The notes under the pieces were generated by a model. It ran no database searches and was not told where the DNA came from. It was given only the letters and a program-made list of their open reading frames with translations. Below are positions 1-9,002 of a stretch of DNA of 64,000 bases, piece by piece (the stretch's first letter is position 1; each line of letters begins with the position of its first letter). The position numbers and the translations under genes are program-made. This DNA comes from Candidatus Accumulibacter affinis (GTDB taxonomy: Bacteria > Pseudomonadota > Gammaproteobacteria > Burkholderiales > Rhodocyclaceae), in assembly GCA_016713625.1 (NCBI GenBank), contig JADJOT010000006.1, forward strand, positions 184,764 to 248,763. Direction: 5' to 3'.

Positions 1-834
1 CCACCCCGCGAGACGCGGCGAGCGAGCCCCGAGCCGGCGAGCGGCCACGGCACAGCGGCTTCGCCATCGACCAGCGGCGCCGCGACGGCGACGCCGGTGG
101 ATGTCCGCGCCCGCGTCTCTTTTGCCGGCATGCACGAAGGCAGCGGCCTACCGGTGCCGCGGCTGTCGGCCGAGCCGCCGATCGGTGAGGACTACGTGCT
201 GCACCCGCACACGCTGGTCAGCCTGCGCGACTTGGCCGTCCTCTGGCGGCGCTACCGCCGCAGCACGCGCCGCGGACCACGCAGCGAACTCGACCTGACG
301 GCGACGATTGGCGAACGCTGCCGCGGCGGTCTGTTGCAGCAACCCGTCTACCGTCCCCGCCGCGGCAACAGCGCGCGCCTACTGGTGCTGGCCGACGTCA
401 GCCCCAGCATGGAGCCGTGGCTGCCGTTCCTGGCGACACTCGCCGAGTCGCTGCGCTTCGGTCGGCTGGCTAGCGCCGAAATGCGCTATTTCAGCAATCT
501 TCCGCGCCGGCATCTTTTTGCTGACGTCAGCCTTGCTGACCCGCAGCCGCGCGACGAGGTGCTGCGTCGCTATTCCGGTGCCGGCCTGCTCATCGTCAGC
601 GATTCCGGCAGCGTTCGCGGCTATCTCAACCGGCGGCGGGCAGTGCAGACCGCGGCCTTCCTCGCCGAAGCAAAGTGCCTTTCTCCGGCGATCGTCTGGC
701 TCAACCCGATGCCGCAGACGCGCTGGGCCGGCACCAGCGCCGCGCTGGTCGCCGCAGGCCCGAATGTCGTCATGCTGCCCCTCGACGCTGCGCACTTGCT
801 GCACGCCGTCGACATCCTGCGCGGCAACAAGTAG
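1..834 (+). CDS. vWA (CoxE-like) domain protein, 5' end outside window
   Basis: The reading frame is open from the first base of the window, so the gene begins upstream; the GTG at 97 is probably internal. The visible part has an Ala/Pro/Ser-rich stretch, then a von Willebrand A-like domain with the metal-site motif DVSPSM (bases 394-411) and a following alternation of predicted strands and helices typical of CoxE/YehL-type vWA proteins. In this family vWA proteins work with MoxR-type AAA+ ATPases as chaperone-like modules. It stops 8 bases before the next gene, which encodes a TIR/iSTAND-like protein, so the two are probably co-transcribed. A MoxR ATPase gene is expected just left of the window (inference). 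The vWA call is firm; the role is inferred from the neighbour. Confidence 0.75.
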   Translation, partial: PPRETRRASPEPASGHGTAASPSTSGAATATPVDVRARVSFAGMHEGSGLPVPRLSAEPPIGEDYVLHPHTLVSLRDLAVLWRRYRRSTRRGPRSELDLTATIGERCRGGLLQQPVYRPRRGNSARLLVLADVSPSMEPWLPFLATLAESLRFGRLASAEMRYFSNLPRRHLFADVSLADPQPRDEVLRRYSGAGLLIVSDSGSVRGYLNRRRAVQTAAFLAEAKCLSPAIVWLNPMPQTRWAGTSAALVAAGPNVVMLPLDAAHLLHAVDILRGNK

Positions 835-842
835 CCAGCGCG

Positions 843-3800
843 ATGCCTTACCCCGCCGCTCTCGGCCAACGCCCACTCGAAGTCCGCGAAGCGTACGCCG
901 CGCTCGAGCAGTATGCCGCCGACTACGGCCGCGAACCGCTGTTGCTGCTGATGCATGCCGCGGTGGCGGAAACACTGCGCGCCGATCTACTCAACCTGAT
1001 CCGGGTGAACTTCCTGCCTGGCCGCCGTGTCGATCTCAGCCTGGAAGCCGACGTGCTGTTCTCCCCGCTGAGCATCTCGCTCGGCGGCGGCTACTACCGT
1101 CTCGACGCGCAGGTGCGCTGGCACGGCCTGGCGCTGCTGCGTTCGTTGTATCGCGACGACTCGCGCCCGCGCGAGCGGCGGGTTGCCGAGTTGCTCTGGC
1201 GCTACGTGCAGGTGATGGAGCGCCGCGCCAGCCGCGCCGGCGACCCGCGACTGGCCGAGTTCCTCGCCATCCAGCGCTGGGTCGCGCTCGCCTTTCTTGA
1301 ACCGGCGAGCGCCGCGCACGCTTTTGCCGAAGCGCTTCGCGAGGTCGGCGACGCCCCACCCACGGCGCTCCTGCGTCTTGGCGGGCTGACCTCGGCGATC
1401 GAATTGCCGCTGGCCAGCGAGCAGACACTGCTCGCCTACGCAAGAGCGATGGATGCACTGGTCAGCGGCGACGACGAGCGCGCGCAGACGCTGGCGCAGA
1501 CGCTCGGTGAGCACGAGATCCGCGTTGGCGGCGTGGTGCTCACGCCCCCAGCGCGGCTGTGGAGGCAGTGGCAACCACCGGAAGGTGACGAGGCGGCAGG
1601 ACGCCCCGATGAAGCGTCGCGGCACAAGGTGTGCTTGGTGCTAATTGGTGCCGGGAAGAAAGCTTTACCGGACAGGCGGGTGCTCGATCTCGACCAGGCC
1701 TACAGGATGATCCGCACCGCCGTCACCGGGCTGGCCATGGACTGCCTGCGGCTGGACGATCTTCGATCTGCGGACGACTCCGGGGGCGCGGTCTATCAGC
1801 GCCTCCTCGACGCCGATCTGGTTGTCTGCGATTTGTCGCGCTACGACGATGCACTTGCCTACCTGCTTGGCGTTCGCTTGGCGCTGCGACCGTCGAGAAC
1901 TCTGGTCGTTGCCGAGCAGAGTTACCGCGGCACTGTCGGCAACCTTACCCAGCGCCTGTTGCGCTACGAAACGCAGGACGATGGAATCGCGATCGAGGAG
2001 CGCGCTCGCTTTGTCGATCGGCTGCGGTCGATCGTCAGCGAAGAAGATCACGACTACCTGCGTAGCGATGTTTATGCCGATGGCTCGCTACTCCCTCCCG
2101 AGAGTGTTGACGCCGGCGTCGCCGGAAAAGTGTCTGCAACGGTCGAGATTGCGCGGCGCGAAGGAAGCCGCGCGCGCTGCCTCGTTCTCCAGGCTTTCGG
2201 AGTACAGTCGGCGCTTGCCACGGGGCGATCGTACTCGTATGACGAGTCCTACCCAATCATTCGCGAGGCAGCCGATAGCCTCGGCCTGAACTGTGTGCGC
2301 TTTGACATCCACGAGTCGCGAGCCATTGACGGGCCGATGCTTCGCCTGCTCCAGGAAGCGGAACTGGTCATTGGCGACGTCTCCTCCAAGGTCGAACATA
2401 TATTGCTGTCACTGGGCATCCGCTTTGGCCTCTGCCCGACGGGGACCCTGCTCATTGCTGCTCAGGATTTCGTTCCAATTCAGTTCGCCAAGATGCGCAT
2501 CCTGCGCTACCAGCCGATGGGAATGGCCCCAGGCATCGAAGATGCCGCAGCCTTTCAGTCGGCTCTAGCCCAGCGTATCAAGGAAGCTCTCACCACCAGC
2601 GCAGTCGACAGCCCGGTCTACCTGGCCCTGCCGACGCTGCGGCCGGCGAGGCCCAGGACGTACCCGGATGTCGAAGGCACGGACGGCATTGATGATGTGT
2701 GGGCCGCCGAGGATGTGGTTACCACGCCAAAGATACTCGTCATCTACAGCCACCACGACAGCGAGGCGCTGAAAGCGTTTCAGCCTTTCCTGAAGCCACT
2801 CGAACGCGACGGCCTAGTGCGCTACTGGGACGATACCCTGCTCAAGAGCGGCGACGACTGGTACGCCGAGATCGAGGAGGCGCTGGCCGGCGCCAGCGTC
2901 GCGGTGTTGTTCATCTCGCAGCATTTCCTGGCCTCCGACTTCATCGTGCGAGAAGAACTGCCGCGCCTTCTGGCCCGTGAGCACGCGGGCCAACTGAAAC
3001 TTCTGCCGGTTTTCCTCGGTCCTTCGACGGTCGCCGATACAGACTTCACCTTTGCCGATCCACAAGGCAAGCCTCGCAAGACCAAGCTCGATCGCCAGCA
3101 GGGCTACGGCACGCCGCAGCAACCGTTGTCGGACCTCACCGGGTCGGATCGACAACGCGAATACTGGAAGCTCAGCCAGCGCATCCGCGAACTCGCCGAG
3201 GCAGCCGCGACCACCGCCGCCCTGCCCGAAGCCCTGCCTGCGAACCGTCTCACGAGCCACCAGCAGTCGTCGCCGCAAGCAACCAGCGCATCGCGTGCCG
3301 AGTCGATCCATTACGAGCTGGCCGTGCAGCTCGAACGCCGCGACGAGACGCTGGCGACGTTTTTGCCGGTGCCAGGTTTTGCACGTCTGACGCTCAACCG
3401 CGATGAACAGAAGGCGCTAGTCGCAAAACACCTGCGCGAGTTCGTTCGCAGCGACACGGGGCGGGTCATGGCGCTGGTCGCCTACGCCGCTCCTGGCAAC
3501 CTTCTTGGCTCGCTGCCCGAGCAATTGCAGTACTACCTCGATCGCGAGGCGGCGGACTACGCCGAGAGCAACTGGCGACGGCTGCAGTTTCCGGTCGCGC
3601 GCCAGGACCTGTTCCGCGACCTCGAAAACGAGCTCAAACTGCAGTTGCAGAGCGACGGCAGCGAAGCGGTTCGGCACCTGCTGCGCCGGCATGCGCCCAA
3701 CGTCAAGGGACTGGCGAAACGCGCCGTGTTGTGGTTGAACTGGGGGCTTTTCGGCGCTGGTGCCGATGCACAACCGCCATTTACCCTCGCCCAGATGGGC

Positions 3801-4220
3801 GAATGGCTGCGCTTTTCGAGCGAATTCCTCACCGCCCACTGTCCCGATGACCTGCGCATCGTCTCGTTTCTGGCGATCGAGCTCGACGCGGACAAACACC
3901 AGAAGCTCGCGGACGATCTCGGACGGCAGATCTGGCAACCGTGGTGCGCCAACCCACTGTTCCGGCTTGACTCGCTGCCGCCGCTGGGCAGCGTGACCGA
4001 ACGAGATGCGTTCATGTACCTGCTCGACAAGCGCTCAGGCTGCGATCCTTCCCTTCGCCAGGAAATCGGCCAGCGCCTCATCGCACGGACCGGCGGCGAG
4101 TTCGCACAGGTCGTCGCACTGATCGAAGAGGCGCAGAACGGCTCCTGGTATGATCTGCTCGCCAGATTGCGGCGCGAGCAGGGCGCGTCGCCGCCACCCG
4201 ACGATAACGACATGTATTGA
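843..4220 (+). CDS. Multidomain TIR / double Rossmann / inactive-STAND-like conflict protein
   Basis: 1125 residues from ATG 843, the first ATG after the vWA stop. Approximate architecture: 1-130, a conserved-looking N-terminal module with no family recognised; 260-350 and 440-545, two domains related to each other (each begins with a hydrophobic strand such as VCLVLIGAG or CLVLQAFG and later has LxxADLVVCDLS / LxEAELVIGDVS), resembling TIR-like or nucleoside-deoxyribosyltransferase-like folds; 628-725, a canonical TIR domain (ILVIYSHHD, then WYAEIEEALAGASVAVLFIS, which carries candidate catalytic glutamates); 850-1110, a region like inactive STAND modules, without Walker motifs. TIR domains of this kind usually cleave NAD+ when activated. 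The likely role is effector plus sensor of a vWA/MoxR-linked conflict system. Domain calls are by eye; TIR is the surest. Confidence 0.75.
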   Translation: MPYPAALGQRPLEVREAYAALEQYAADYGREPLLLLMHAAVAETLRADLLNLIRVNFLPGRRVDLSLEADVLFSPLSISLGGGYYRLDAQVRWHGLALLRSLYRDDSRPRERRVAELLWRYVQVMERRASRAGDPRLAEFLAIQRWVALAFLEPASAAHAFAEALREVGDAPPTALLRLGGLTSAIELPLASEQTLLAYARAMDALVSGDDERAQTLAQTLGEHEIRVGGVVLTPPARLWRQWQPPEGDEAAGRPDEASRHKVCLVLIGAGKKALPDRRVLDLDQAYRMIRTAVTGLAMDCLRLDDLRSADDSGGAVYQRLLDADLVVCDLSRYDDALAYLLGVRLALRPSRTLVVAEQSYRGTVGNLTQRLLRYETQDDGIAIEERARFVDRLRSIVSEEDHDYLRSDVYADGSLLPPESVDAGVAGKVSATVEIARREGSRARCLVLQAFGVQSALATGRSYSYDESYPIIREAADSLGLNCVRFDIHESRAIDGPMLRLLQEAELVIGDVSSKVEHILLSLGIRFGLCPTGTLLIAAQDFVPIQFAKMRILRYQPMGMAPGIEDAAAFQSALAQRIKEALTTSAVDSPVYLALPTLRPARPRTYPDVEGTDGIDDVWAAEDVVTTPKILVIYSHHDSEALKAFQPFLKPLERDGLVRYWDDTLLKSGDDWYAEIEEALAGASVAVLFISQHFLASDFIVREELPRLLAREHAGQLKLLPVFLGPSTVADTDFTFADPQGKPRKTKLDRQQGYGTPQQPLSDLTGSDRQREYWKLSQRIRELAEAAATTAALPEALPANRLTSHQQSSPQATSASRAESIHYELAVQLERRDETLATFLPVPGFARLTLNRDEQKALVAKHLREFVRSDTGRVMALVAYAAPGNLLGSLPEQLQYYLDREAADYAESNWRRLQFPVARQDLFRDLENELKLQLQSDGSEAVRHLLRRHAPNVKGLAKRAVLWLNWGLFGAGADAQPPFTLAQMGEWLRFSSEFLTAHCPDDLRIVSFLAIELDADKHQKLADDLGRQIWQPWCANPLFRLDSLPPLGSVTERDAFMYLLDKRSGCDPSLRQEIGQRLIARTGGEFAQVVALIEEAQNGSWYDLLARLRREQGASPPPDDNDMY

Positions 4221-4350
4221 CCCCGACCTCCCGGATCCGCCAATGCCTATACCCCATTTCGAACCCCTGGTGCCCGGCGCCCGCGTGAACGCGGATCTGG
4301 CGCTGCGCGCGCGCAGGTGATTCAATGACAGCCTTTTGCGAGTCCGTCCC

Positions 4351-4803
4351 ATGAACGCTTCCGAAACCCTGCCGCAGGTGCTGCAGCGCCTGCTCGCCGC
4401 GCAGCGCTACGCGGTTCTCGCGACCGAGAGCGGCGGCCAGCCCTATACCAGCCTGATGGCCTTCGCCGTGACCGACGATCTGAAGGGGCTGATCCTGCTC
4501 ACCGAGCGGGCGACGCACAAGTACGCGAATCTGATGGCCAATCGTCGGGTGGCGGTGTTCATCGACAACCGCGAAAACGTCGGCTCCGATACCGACGCGG
4601 CGGTGGCGATCACCGCGCTGGGCGAAGCCGACGAGGTGGCCGGCGAAGAGTGCGTCTGCCTGCGCGACGCGTATCTTGCGCGCCACCCCTATCTCGACCA
4701 GTTCGCGACCTCTCCCTCGTGCGCGATCCTGCGCATTCGGGTCCGGTCCTACCTCGTCGTCAGGCACTTCCAGGACGTCGCCGAGTGGCGTGTCGAGGAC
4801 TGA
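4351..4803 (+). CDS. Pyridoxamine 5'-phosphate oxidase-family FMN-binding protein
   Basis: 150 residues from ATG 4351; an in-frame TTG at 4336 is less likely. The N-terminal half has the split-barrel flavin-binding pattern of PNPOx-like proteins (RYAVLATESGGQPYTSLMAF, then TERATHKYANLMANRRVAVF, where the T-KY-NL segment is usual for binding the FMN phosphate). These small proteins bind FMN, F420 or heme; the substrate cannot be told from sequence. It stands alone, after the conflict genes and convergent with the nitrilase gene. The family call is good; no specific reaction is proposed. Confidence 0.75.
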   Translation: MNASETLPQVLQRLLAAQRYAVLATESGGQPYTSLMAFAVTDDLKGLILLTERATHKYANLMANRRVAVFIDNRENVGSDTDAAVAITALGEADEVAGEECVCLRDAYLARHPYLDQFATSPSCAILRIRVRSYLVVRHFQDVAEWRVED

Positions 4804-4842
4804 GGCCGCCCTAGCGAGCGGCCTGCCGGCCCGGCATCCGGA

Positions 4843-5832
4843 TCAGAGATGGGCGTGCACCAGTGACGGCGCGTCAACATCGGCGACGGCCATGCCGGCA
4901 GCCGCAGTGCTCGCCGCGACGATCGCCGGCTCGCTGGCCTGCGCCACCCCTTCGGGCGGCAGCGCACGCTCGGAACGTGAGCCGCGCGTTGGCTTGATCA
5001 GCGGTCCCAGACTGTCGAGGTAGTCGGTCTTGCCCAAATGCTTCTGGTAGACCGGAAACTCGATCGGGCGGTCGCGGAAGCTCTTCAGCGTTTGCCCGAG
5101 GCCGCGGATACCGACCTCGCGTTCGCGGCGAACCCGCGACAGGTCGATTTCCACCGGCATCGTCTCTTCGCCACCGCCGGCTTCATGAATCACGTAGCCG
5201 GACGGCCCGACGACGATCGAGCGACCGGTGCCGCAGTCGCCGACGCCGTTGACGTCAAAGAAGTAGCACTGGTTGATCGTCGCGCTGGCGCGCGCGATCG
5301 GCAGTTCGACGTCGCGGTCGATGGTATCGGTCATCGTCGGATGCAGGATGCACTCGGCGCCCATCGACACCAGCGTGCGCGTAGTCTCGGGGAACCACAT
5401 GTCGTAGCAGATGGAAACCCCGAAGCGCCCGACATTCGGTACGTCGAAGACGCAGAACTCGGTGCCCGGCTTGATCCCCATTTCGTAGGGGAGAAACGGG
5501 AACATCTTGCGGTAGCGGGTGACCACCTGGCCATTCGGATCGATCACCGGCGTGGTGTTGTAGATGTCGTCGCCGACGCGTTCGAACAGCGACCCCGGCA
5601 GCAGCCAGAGGCCGTGTTTGGCGGCCATCTGGCAAAAGATTTGCTCGGCGGGTCCGCCGGTCGGCTGCGCGTGGTACGGCGCCGGCCCGAACGGCGCCAG
5701 CTCGCTGAACACGACCATCTGCACCCAGGGAAAGCGGGACACCAGGACATCGAGCTTGTGCCCCATGGCATCGATGTTCGCGTGCTCCATCGAGATGTTC
5801 ATCTGGATGCCGGCAATTGAAAAAGGAACCAT
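4843..5832 (-). CDS. Carbon-nitrogen hydrolase (nitrilase superfamily)
   Basis: 329 residues. The start at 5832 is chosen because AAGGAGA lies 10 bases upstream and the protein then begins MVPFSIAGIQMNI, the normal N-terminus of the fold. The Glu-Lys-Cys triad is visible: E in VVFSELAPFG, K in RYRKMFPFLPYE, C in FGVSICYDMWFPE. Such enzymes hydrolyse amides or nitriles through a cysteine thioester. The C-terminal 50 or so residues are Ala/Ser-rich and outside the core. It lies downstream of gabD-gabT on the same strand with about 190 bases between, so a role in nitrogen compound or polyamine breakdown feeding GABA catabolism is possible but only inferred. Confidence 0.85.
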   Translation of the reverse strand: MVPFSIAGIQMNISMEHANIDAMGHKLDVLVSRFPWVQMVVFSELAPFGPAPYHAQPTGGPAEQIFCQMAAKHGLWLLPGSLFERVGDDIYNTTPVIDPNGQVVTRYRKMFPFLPYEMGIKPGTEFCVFDVPNVGRFGVSICYDMWFPETTRTLVSMGAECILHPTMTDTIDRDVELPIARASATINQCYFFDVNGVGDCGTGRSIVVGPSGYVIHEAGGGEETMPVEIDLSRVRREREVGIRGLGQTLKSFRDRPIEFPVYQKHLGKTDYLDSLGPLIKPTRGSRSERALPPEGVAQASEPAIVAASTAAAGMAVADVDAPSLVHAHL

Positions 5833-6023
5833 CAGCGTGCTTCTCCTTGCGCGTGAGTTCATTGGACGACCGTTCTCAGGATCGACATCGAAGCCCGGTA
5901 CCCCGGGCTTTGGCCGAGCATGATAGCACGCGCCCACTGACCGATGCTGCGCGCCCGACGCCGATGGGGAGTCCCGGTGGCGGCGGTCGACGCTGCACCG
6001 GGTCTCCCTTCCGGATATGCCGT

Positions 6024-7331
6024 TCAGGCACTGATCTCTCGCAGAGCCGCCTCGATGATGTCCAGGCCTTCATCGAGCACCTTGTCCGCGATGGTCAGCG
6101 GCACCATCACCCGCAAGACGTTGCCGTGCGGCCCACAGAGAAGGAGCAACAGGCCGCGCCTGGCTGCTTCATTCTTCAGTGCGGTGGCGATGTCCGCCGC
6201 CGGCTGCCGCGGGTCGCCATTGCGGCAGAACTCCACCGCCGTCATCGCACCGAGTCCGCGCACCTCGGCGATACTCGAGAACTGCTCCATCATGGCGCTG
6301 AAGCGGGTGCGCATGCGTTCGCCGAGGGCCATCGAGCGGGCGCACAGCTGCTCTTCCTCGACCACCTCGAGCACCGCCAGCGCGGCGGCCACCGCGACCG
6401 GGTTGCCCGCGTAGGTGGAACCCAGACCGCCGACGTCGGCGGCATCCATCAGCTGCGCCTTGCCGACCACCGCGGCGATCGGGAAGCCGCCACCGAGGCC
6501 CTTGGCCATGGTGATGAGGTCGGGTTCGACGCCATAGTGTTCGCTGGCAAACAGCTTGCCACAACGGGCGATACCGGTCTGCACTTCATCGGCGACGAGC
6601 AGGATGCCGTGCGTGTCGCAGAGGGTACGCAGGCGGCGCAGGAAGCCGAGCGGCGCCGGAATGTAGCCGCCCTCCCCCTGCACCGGTTCGATGAAGATCG
6701 CCGCGACACGCGTGGCTTCGATGCTGGTAGTGAACAGGCGCTCGATGGCGGCGATCGAATCTTCTTCCGAGACGCCCTGCAGGGCATTCGGGAACGGAAC
6801 ATGGAAGATCTCGCCGGGGAACGGCCCGAACTTGATCTTGTACGGAGCGACCTTGCCGGTCAGCGCCATGCCGAACATGGTGCGACCATGGAAACCGCCG
6901 CCGAAGGCGATCAGGCCCGAGCGACCGGTCGCTGCACGCGCGATCTTGACAGCATTCTCGACGGCTTCGGCGCCGGTGTTGACGAGAAACGATTTCTTCG
7001 GTGTGCTGCCCGGCGCGGCGGCGTTGAGCCGCTCGCAAAGCTCGACGTACGATTCGTAGGCCACCACCTGGAAGCAGGTGTGGGTGAACGATTCGAGCTG
7101 CTGGCGCGCCGCAGCGACCACGCGGGGATGGCGGTGGCCGGTATTGACCACCGCGATACCGGCGCAGAAGTCGATCCAGCGACGGCCTTCAACGTCCCAG
7201 ATTTCTGCGTTCTCGGCCCTTTGGGCGAACAGCGCGTGCCCCTGGCCGACGCCTTTCGGCAAGGCGGCGACGCGGCGCGCCATCAGTTCGGCGTTGGTTT
7301 GCAGGGTCAGTGTTTCGTTCGGTGCATTCAT
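6024..7331 (-). CDS. gabT: 4-aminobutyrate aminotransferase
   Basis: 435 residues, class III PLP-dependent aminotransferase. It converts GABA and 2-oxoglutarate to succinate semialdehyde and glutamate. Visible family motifs are the FCAGIAVVNTGHRHP substrate region, VNTGAEAVENAVKIAR for cofactor phosphate binding, GGFHGRT, the DEVQTGIAR aspartate that pairs with the PLP nitrogen, and the lysine in TMAKGLGGGFPIAAVVG. ATG 7331 is preferred over ATG 7337 because AAGGAA lies 6-7 bases before it. It follows gabD by 50 bases, forming a gabD-gabT unit next to the divergent MocR/GabR regulator, which supports the GABA assignment over other class III aminotransferases. Confidence 0.92.
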   Translation of the reverse strand: MNAPNETLTLQTNAELMARRVAALPKGVGQGHALFAQRAENAEIWDVEGRRWIDFCAGIAVVNTGHRHPRVVAAARQQLESFTHTCFQVVAYESYVELCERLNAAAPGSTPKKSFLVNTGAEAVENAVKIARAATGRSGLIAFGGGFHGRTMFGMALTGKVAPYKIKFGPFPGEIFHVPFPNALQGVSEEDSIAAIERLFTTSIEATRVAAIFIEPVQGEGGYIPAPLGFLRRLRTLCDTHGILLVADEVQTGIARCGKLFASEHYGVEPDLITMAKGLGGGFPIAAVVGKAQLMDAADVGGLGSTYAGNPVAVAAALAVLEVVEEEQLCARSMALGERMRTRFSAMMEQFSSIAEVRGLGAMTAVEFCRNGDPRQPAADIATALKNEAARRGLLLLLCGPHGNVLRVMVPLTIADKVLDEGLDIIEAALREISA

Positions 7332-7381
7332 GGTCATTTCCTTTACTGGATTAACTTGATTGATATGGTTGGCTTGGCGGC

Positions 7382-8836
7382 TCAATTGATGCCGCCGATG
7401 CAGAGGTATTTGATTTCCAGATAATCCTCGATCCCGTACCTGGAACCTTCGCGACCCAGCCCGGACGACTTCATGCCGCCGAACGGCGCCACCTCGGTCG
7501 AGATCAGGCCGGTGTTGATGCCGACCATGCCGTATTCGAGGGCGCTCGCCACGCGCAGGCTGCGCGCCAGGTTTTCGGTGTAGAAGTACGACGCCAGGCC
7601 AAACTCGGTATCGTTGGCCATCGCCACCGCCTCGGCTTCGCTCTTGAAGGTGAATACCGGCGCCACCGGCCCGAACACCTCTTCGCGAGCGACCCGCATT
7701 GCCGGCGTCACACCGGCCAGGATGGTTGGCTCGTAATACGTGCCGCCCAGACTGTGCGGCTTGCCGCCACAGACCACTCGGGCGCCTTTGGCACGGGCAT
7801 CGGCAACCAGCTCTTCGACCTTGGCGATCGCCGCGTCGTCGATCAGCGGACCCTGGGTAACGCCGTCTTCGACGCCATTGCCGACGCGCAGACCAGCCAC
7901 CGCAGCGGCGAGTTTTTCCACAAAACGATCGTGGATGCCTTCCTGGACGAGCAAGCGGTTGGCGCAGACGCAGGTCTGACCGGCGTTGCGATACTTGGAG
8001 AGCATCGCTCCCTGCACCGCGGCATCGAGGTCGGCATCGTCGAAGACGATGAACGGCGCGTTACCGCCCAACTCGAGCGACAGCTTCTTGATCGTCGGCG
8101 CACACTGCTGCATGAGAATCCGTCCCACTTCGGTCGACCCGGTAAAGCTCAGCTTGCGCACCGTCGGATTGGCGCACAGCTCGCCACCGATGGCGATGGC
8201 GTCGCCGGTGAGGACGTTGAAGACGCCTTTCGGGACGCCCGCCCGCTCGGCCAGCTCGGCCAGCGCGAATGCCGACAGCGGCGTCGCTTCCGCCGGCTTG
8301 AGGACGATCGTGCAGCCAGCGGCGAGCGCCGGACCGACCTTGCGGGTGATCATCGCGGCCGGGAAATTCCAGGGCGTGATCGCGGCACAGACGCCGATCG
8401 GTTCCTTGGCGACCAGCACGCGCTTGTCGGCGTGATGCGGCGGAATCATGTCGCCGTAGATGCGCTTTCCTTCCTCGGCAAACCACTCGATGAACGCGGC
8501 CGCGTAAGCGATCTCGCCACGCGATTCGGCCAGCGGCTTGCCCTGCTCGGCGGTCATCAGTTGGGCAAGGTCTTCCTGATTGGCGAGCAGCAGCTCGTAC
8601 CAGCGGCGCAGAATCTTCGCCCGCTCGCCGGCGGTACGGGCACGCCAGTCCTGCTGCGCAACGCGCGCGGCTTCGATGGCGCGACGCGTTTCGGCGGCAC
8701 CGGCGTCGGGTACCGACGCCAGCGTCTCGCCGCTGGCCGGGTTGGTCACGGCGAAGGTCTGCGCACTATCGGCGCCCACCCATTGTCCATCGATGTAGCA
8801 CAACTGCTTGAGCAGTGTTTTGTCGGCAAGTTCCAA
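7382..8836 (-). CDS. gabD: Succinate-semialdehyde dehydrogenase (NAD(P)+)
   Basis: 484 residues, close to the usual length. It oxidises succinate semialdehyde to succinate, the second step of GABA breakdown. The aldehyde dehydrogenase fold is clear: TPWNFPAAMITRK cofactor entry, FTGSTEVGR nucleotide-binding turn, catalytic Glu in SLELGGNAPFIVF, catalytic Cys in NAGQTCVCANR, and EVFGPVAPV near the C-terminus. Start: TTG 8836 has GAGGAG 8 bases upstream and gives the typical N-terminus MELADKTLLKQ; a longer TTG start at 8863 would place that site inside the gene. First gene of gabD-gabT, transcribed away from gabR. Confidence 0.92.
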   Translation of the reverse strand: MELADKTLLKQLCYIDGQWVGADSAQTFAVTNPASGETLASVPDAGAAETRRAIEAARVAQQDWRARTAGERAKILRRWYELLLANQEDLAQLMTAEQGKPLAESRGEIAYAAAFIEWFAEEGKRIYGDMIPPHHADKRVLVAKEPIGVCAAITPWNFPAAMITRKVGPALAAGCTIVLKPAEATPLSAFALAELAERAGVPKGVFNVLTGDAIAIGGELCANPTVRKLSFTGSTEVGRILMQQCAPTIKKLSLELGGNAPFIVFDDADLDAAVQGAMLSKYRNAGQTCVCANRLLVQEGIHDRFVEKLAAAVAGLRVGNGVEDGVTQGPLIDDAAIAKVEELVADARAKGARVVCGGKPHSLGGTYYEPTILAGVTPAMRVAREEVFGPVAPVFTFKSEAEAVAMANDTEFGLASYFYTENLARSLRVASALEYGMVGINTGLISTEVAPFGGMKSSGLGREGSRYGIEDYLEIKYLCIGGIN

Positions 8837-9002
8837 AGACGTATCTCCTCTTGGCTGGTTCAATCCGCAGAAACGGTCAGCGGGACGGCAGGGCGTCTGT
8901 TTACCCGCGCATCCCGAAGTGGCACCACTTTACAGTGGCAAAACGTTCCAGAAAGAACCAATTGTTGCGACAATCACGATACCAATTCTGGCGAGGTCAC
9001 CG
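8837..9002. promoter_or_regulatory. Divergent gabD / gabR control region with repeats
   Basis: This 166-base gap lies between the divergent gabD and MocR genes. It contains AGTGGCA twice (8918-8924 and 8934-8940), the first copy within the inverted repeat AAGTGG-CA-CCACTT (8917-8930). It also has ACCAATT twice (8957-8963 and 8981-8987, 24 bases apart) flanking the inverted repeat ATTGT-TGCG-ACAAT (8961-8974 region). Bacillus GabR binds direct repeats of ATACCA, and ATACCA occurs here at 8979-8984. These are candidate operators; which one is bound cannot be decided by eye. Confidence 0.5.

Noticed and set aside
5817..7424. Plus-strand open frame across gabT
   Set aside because: It runs antisense to a clear aminotransferase and has no domain of its own.
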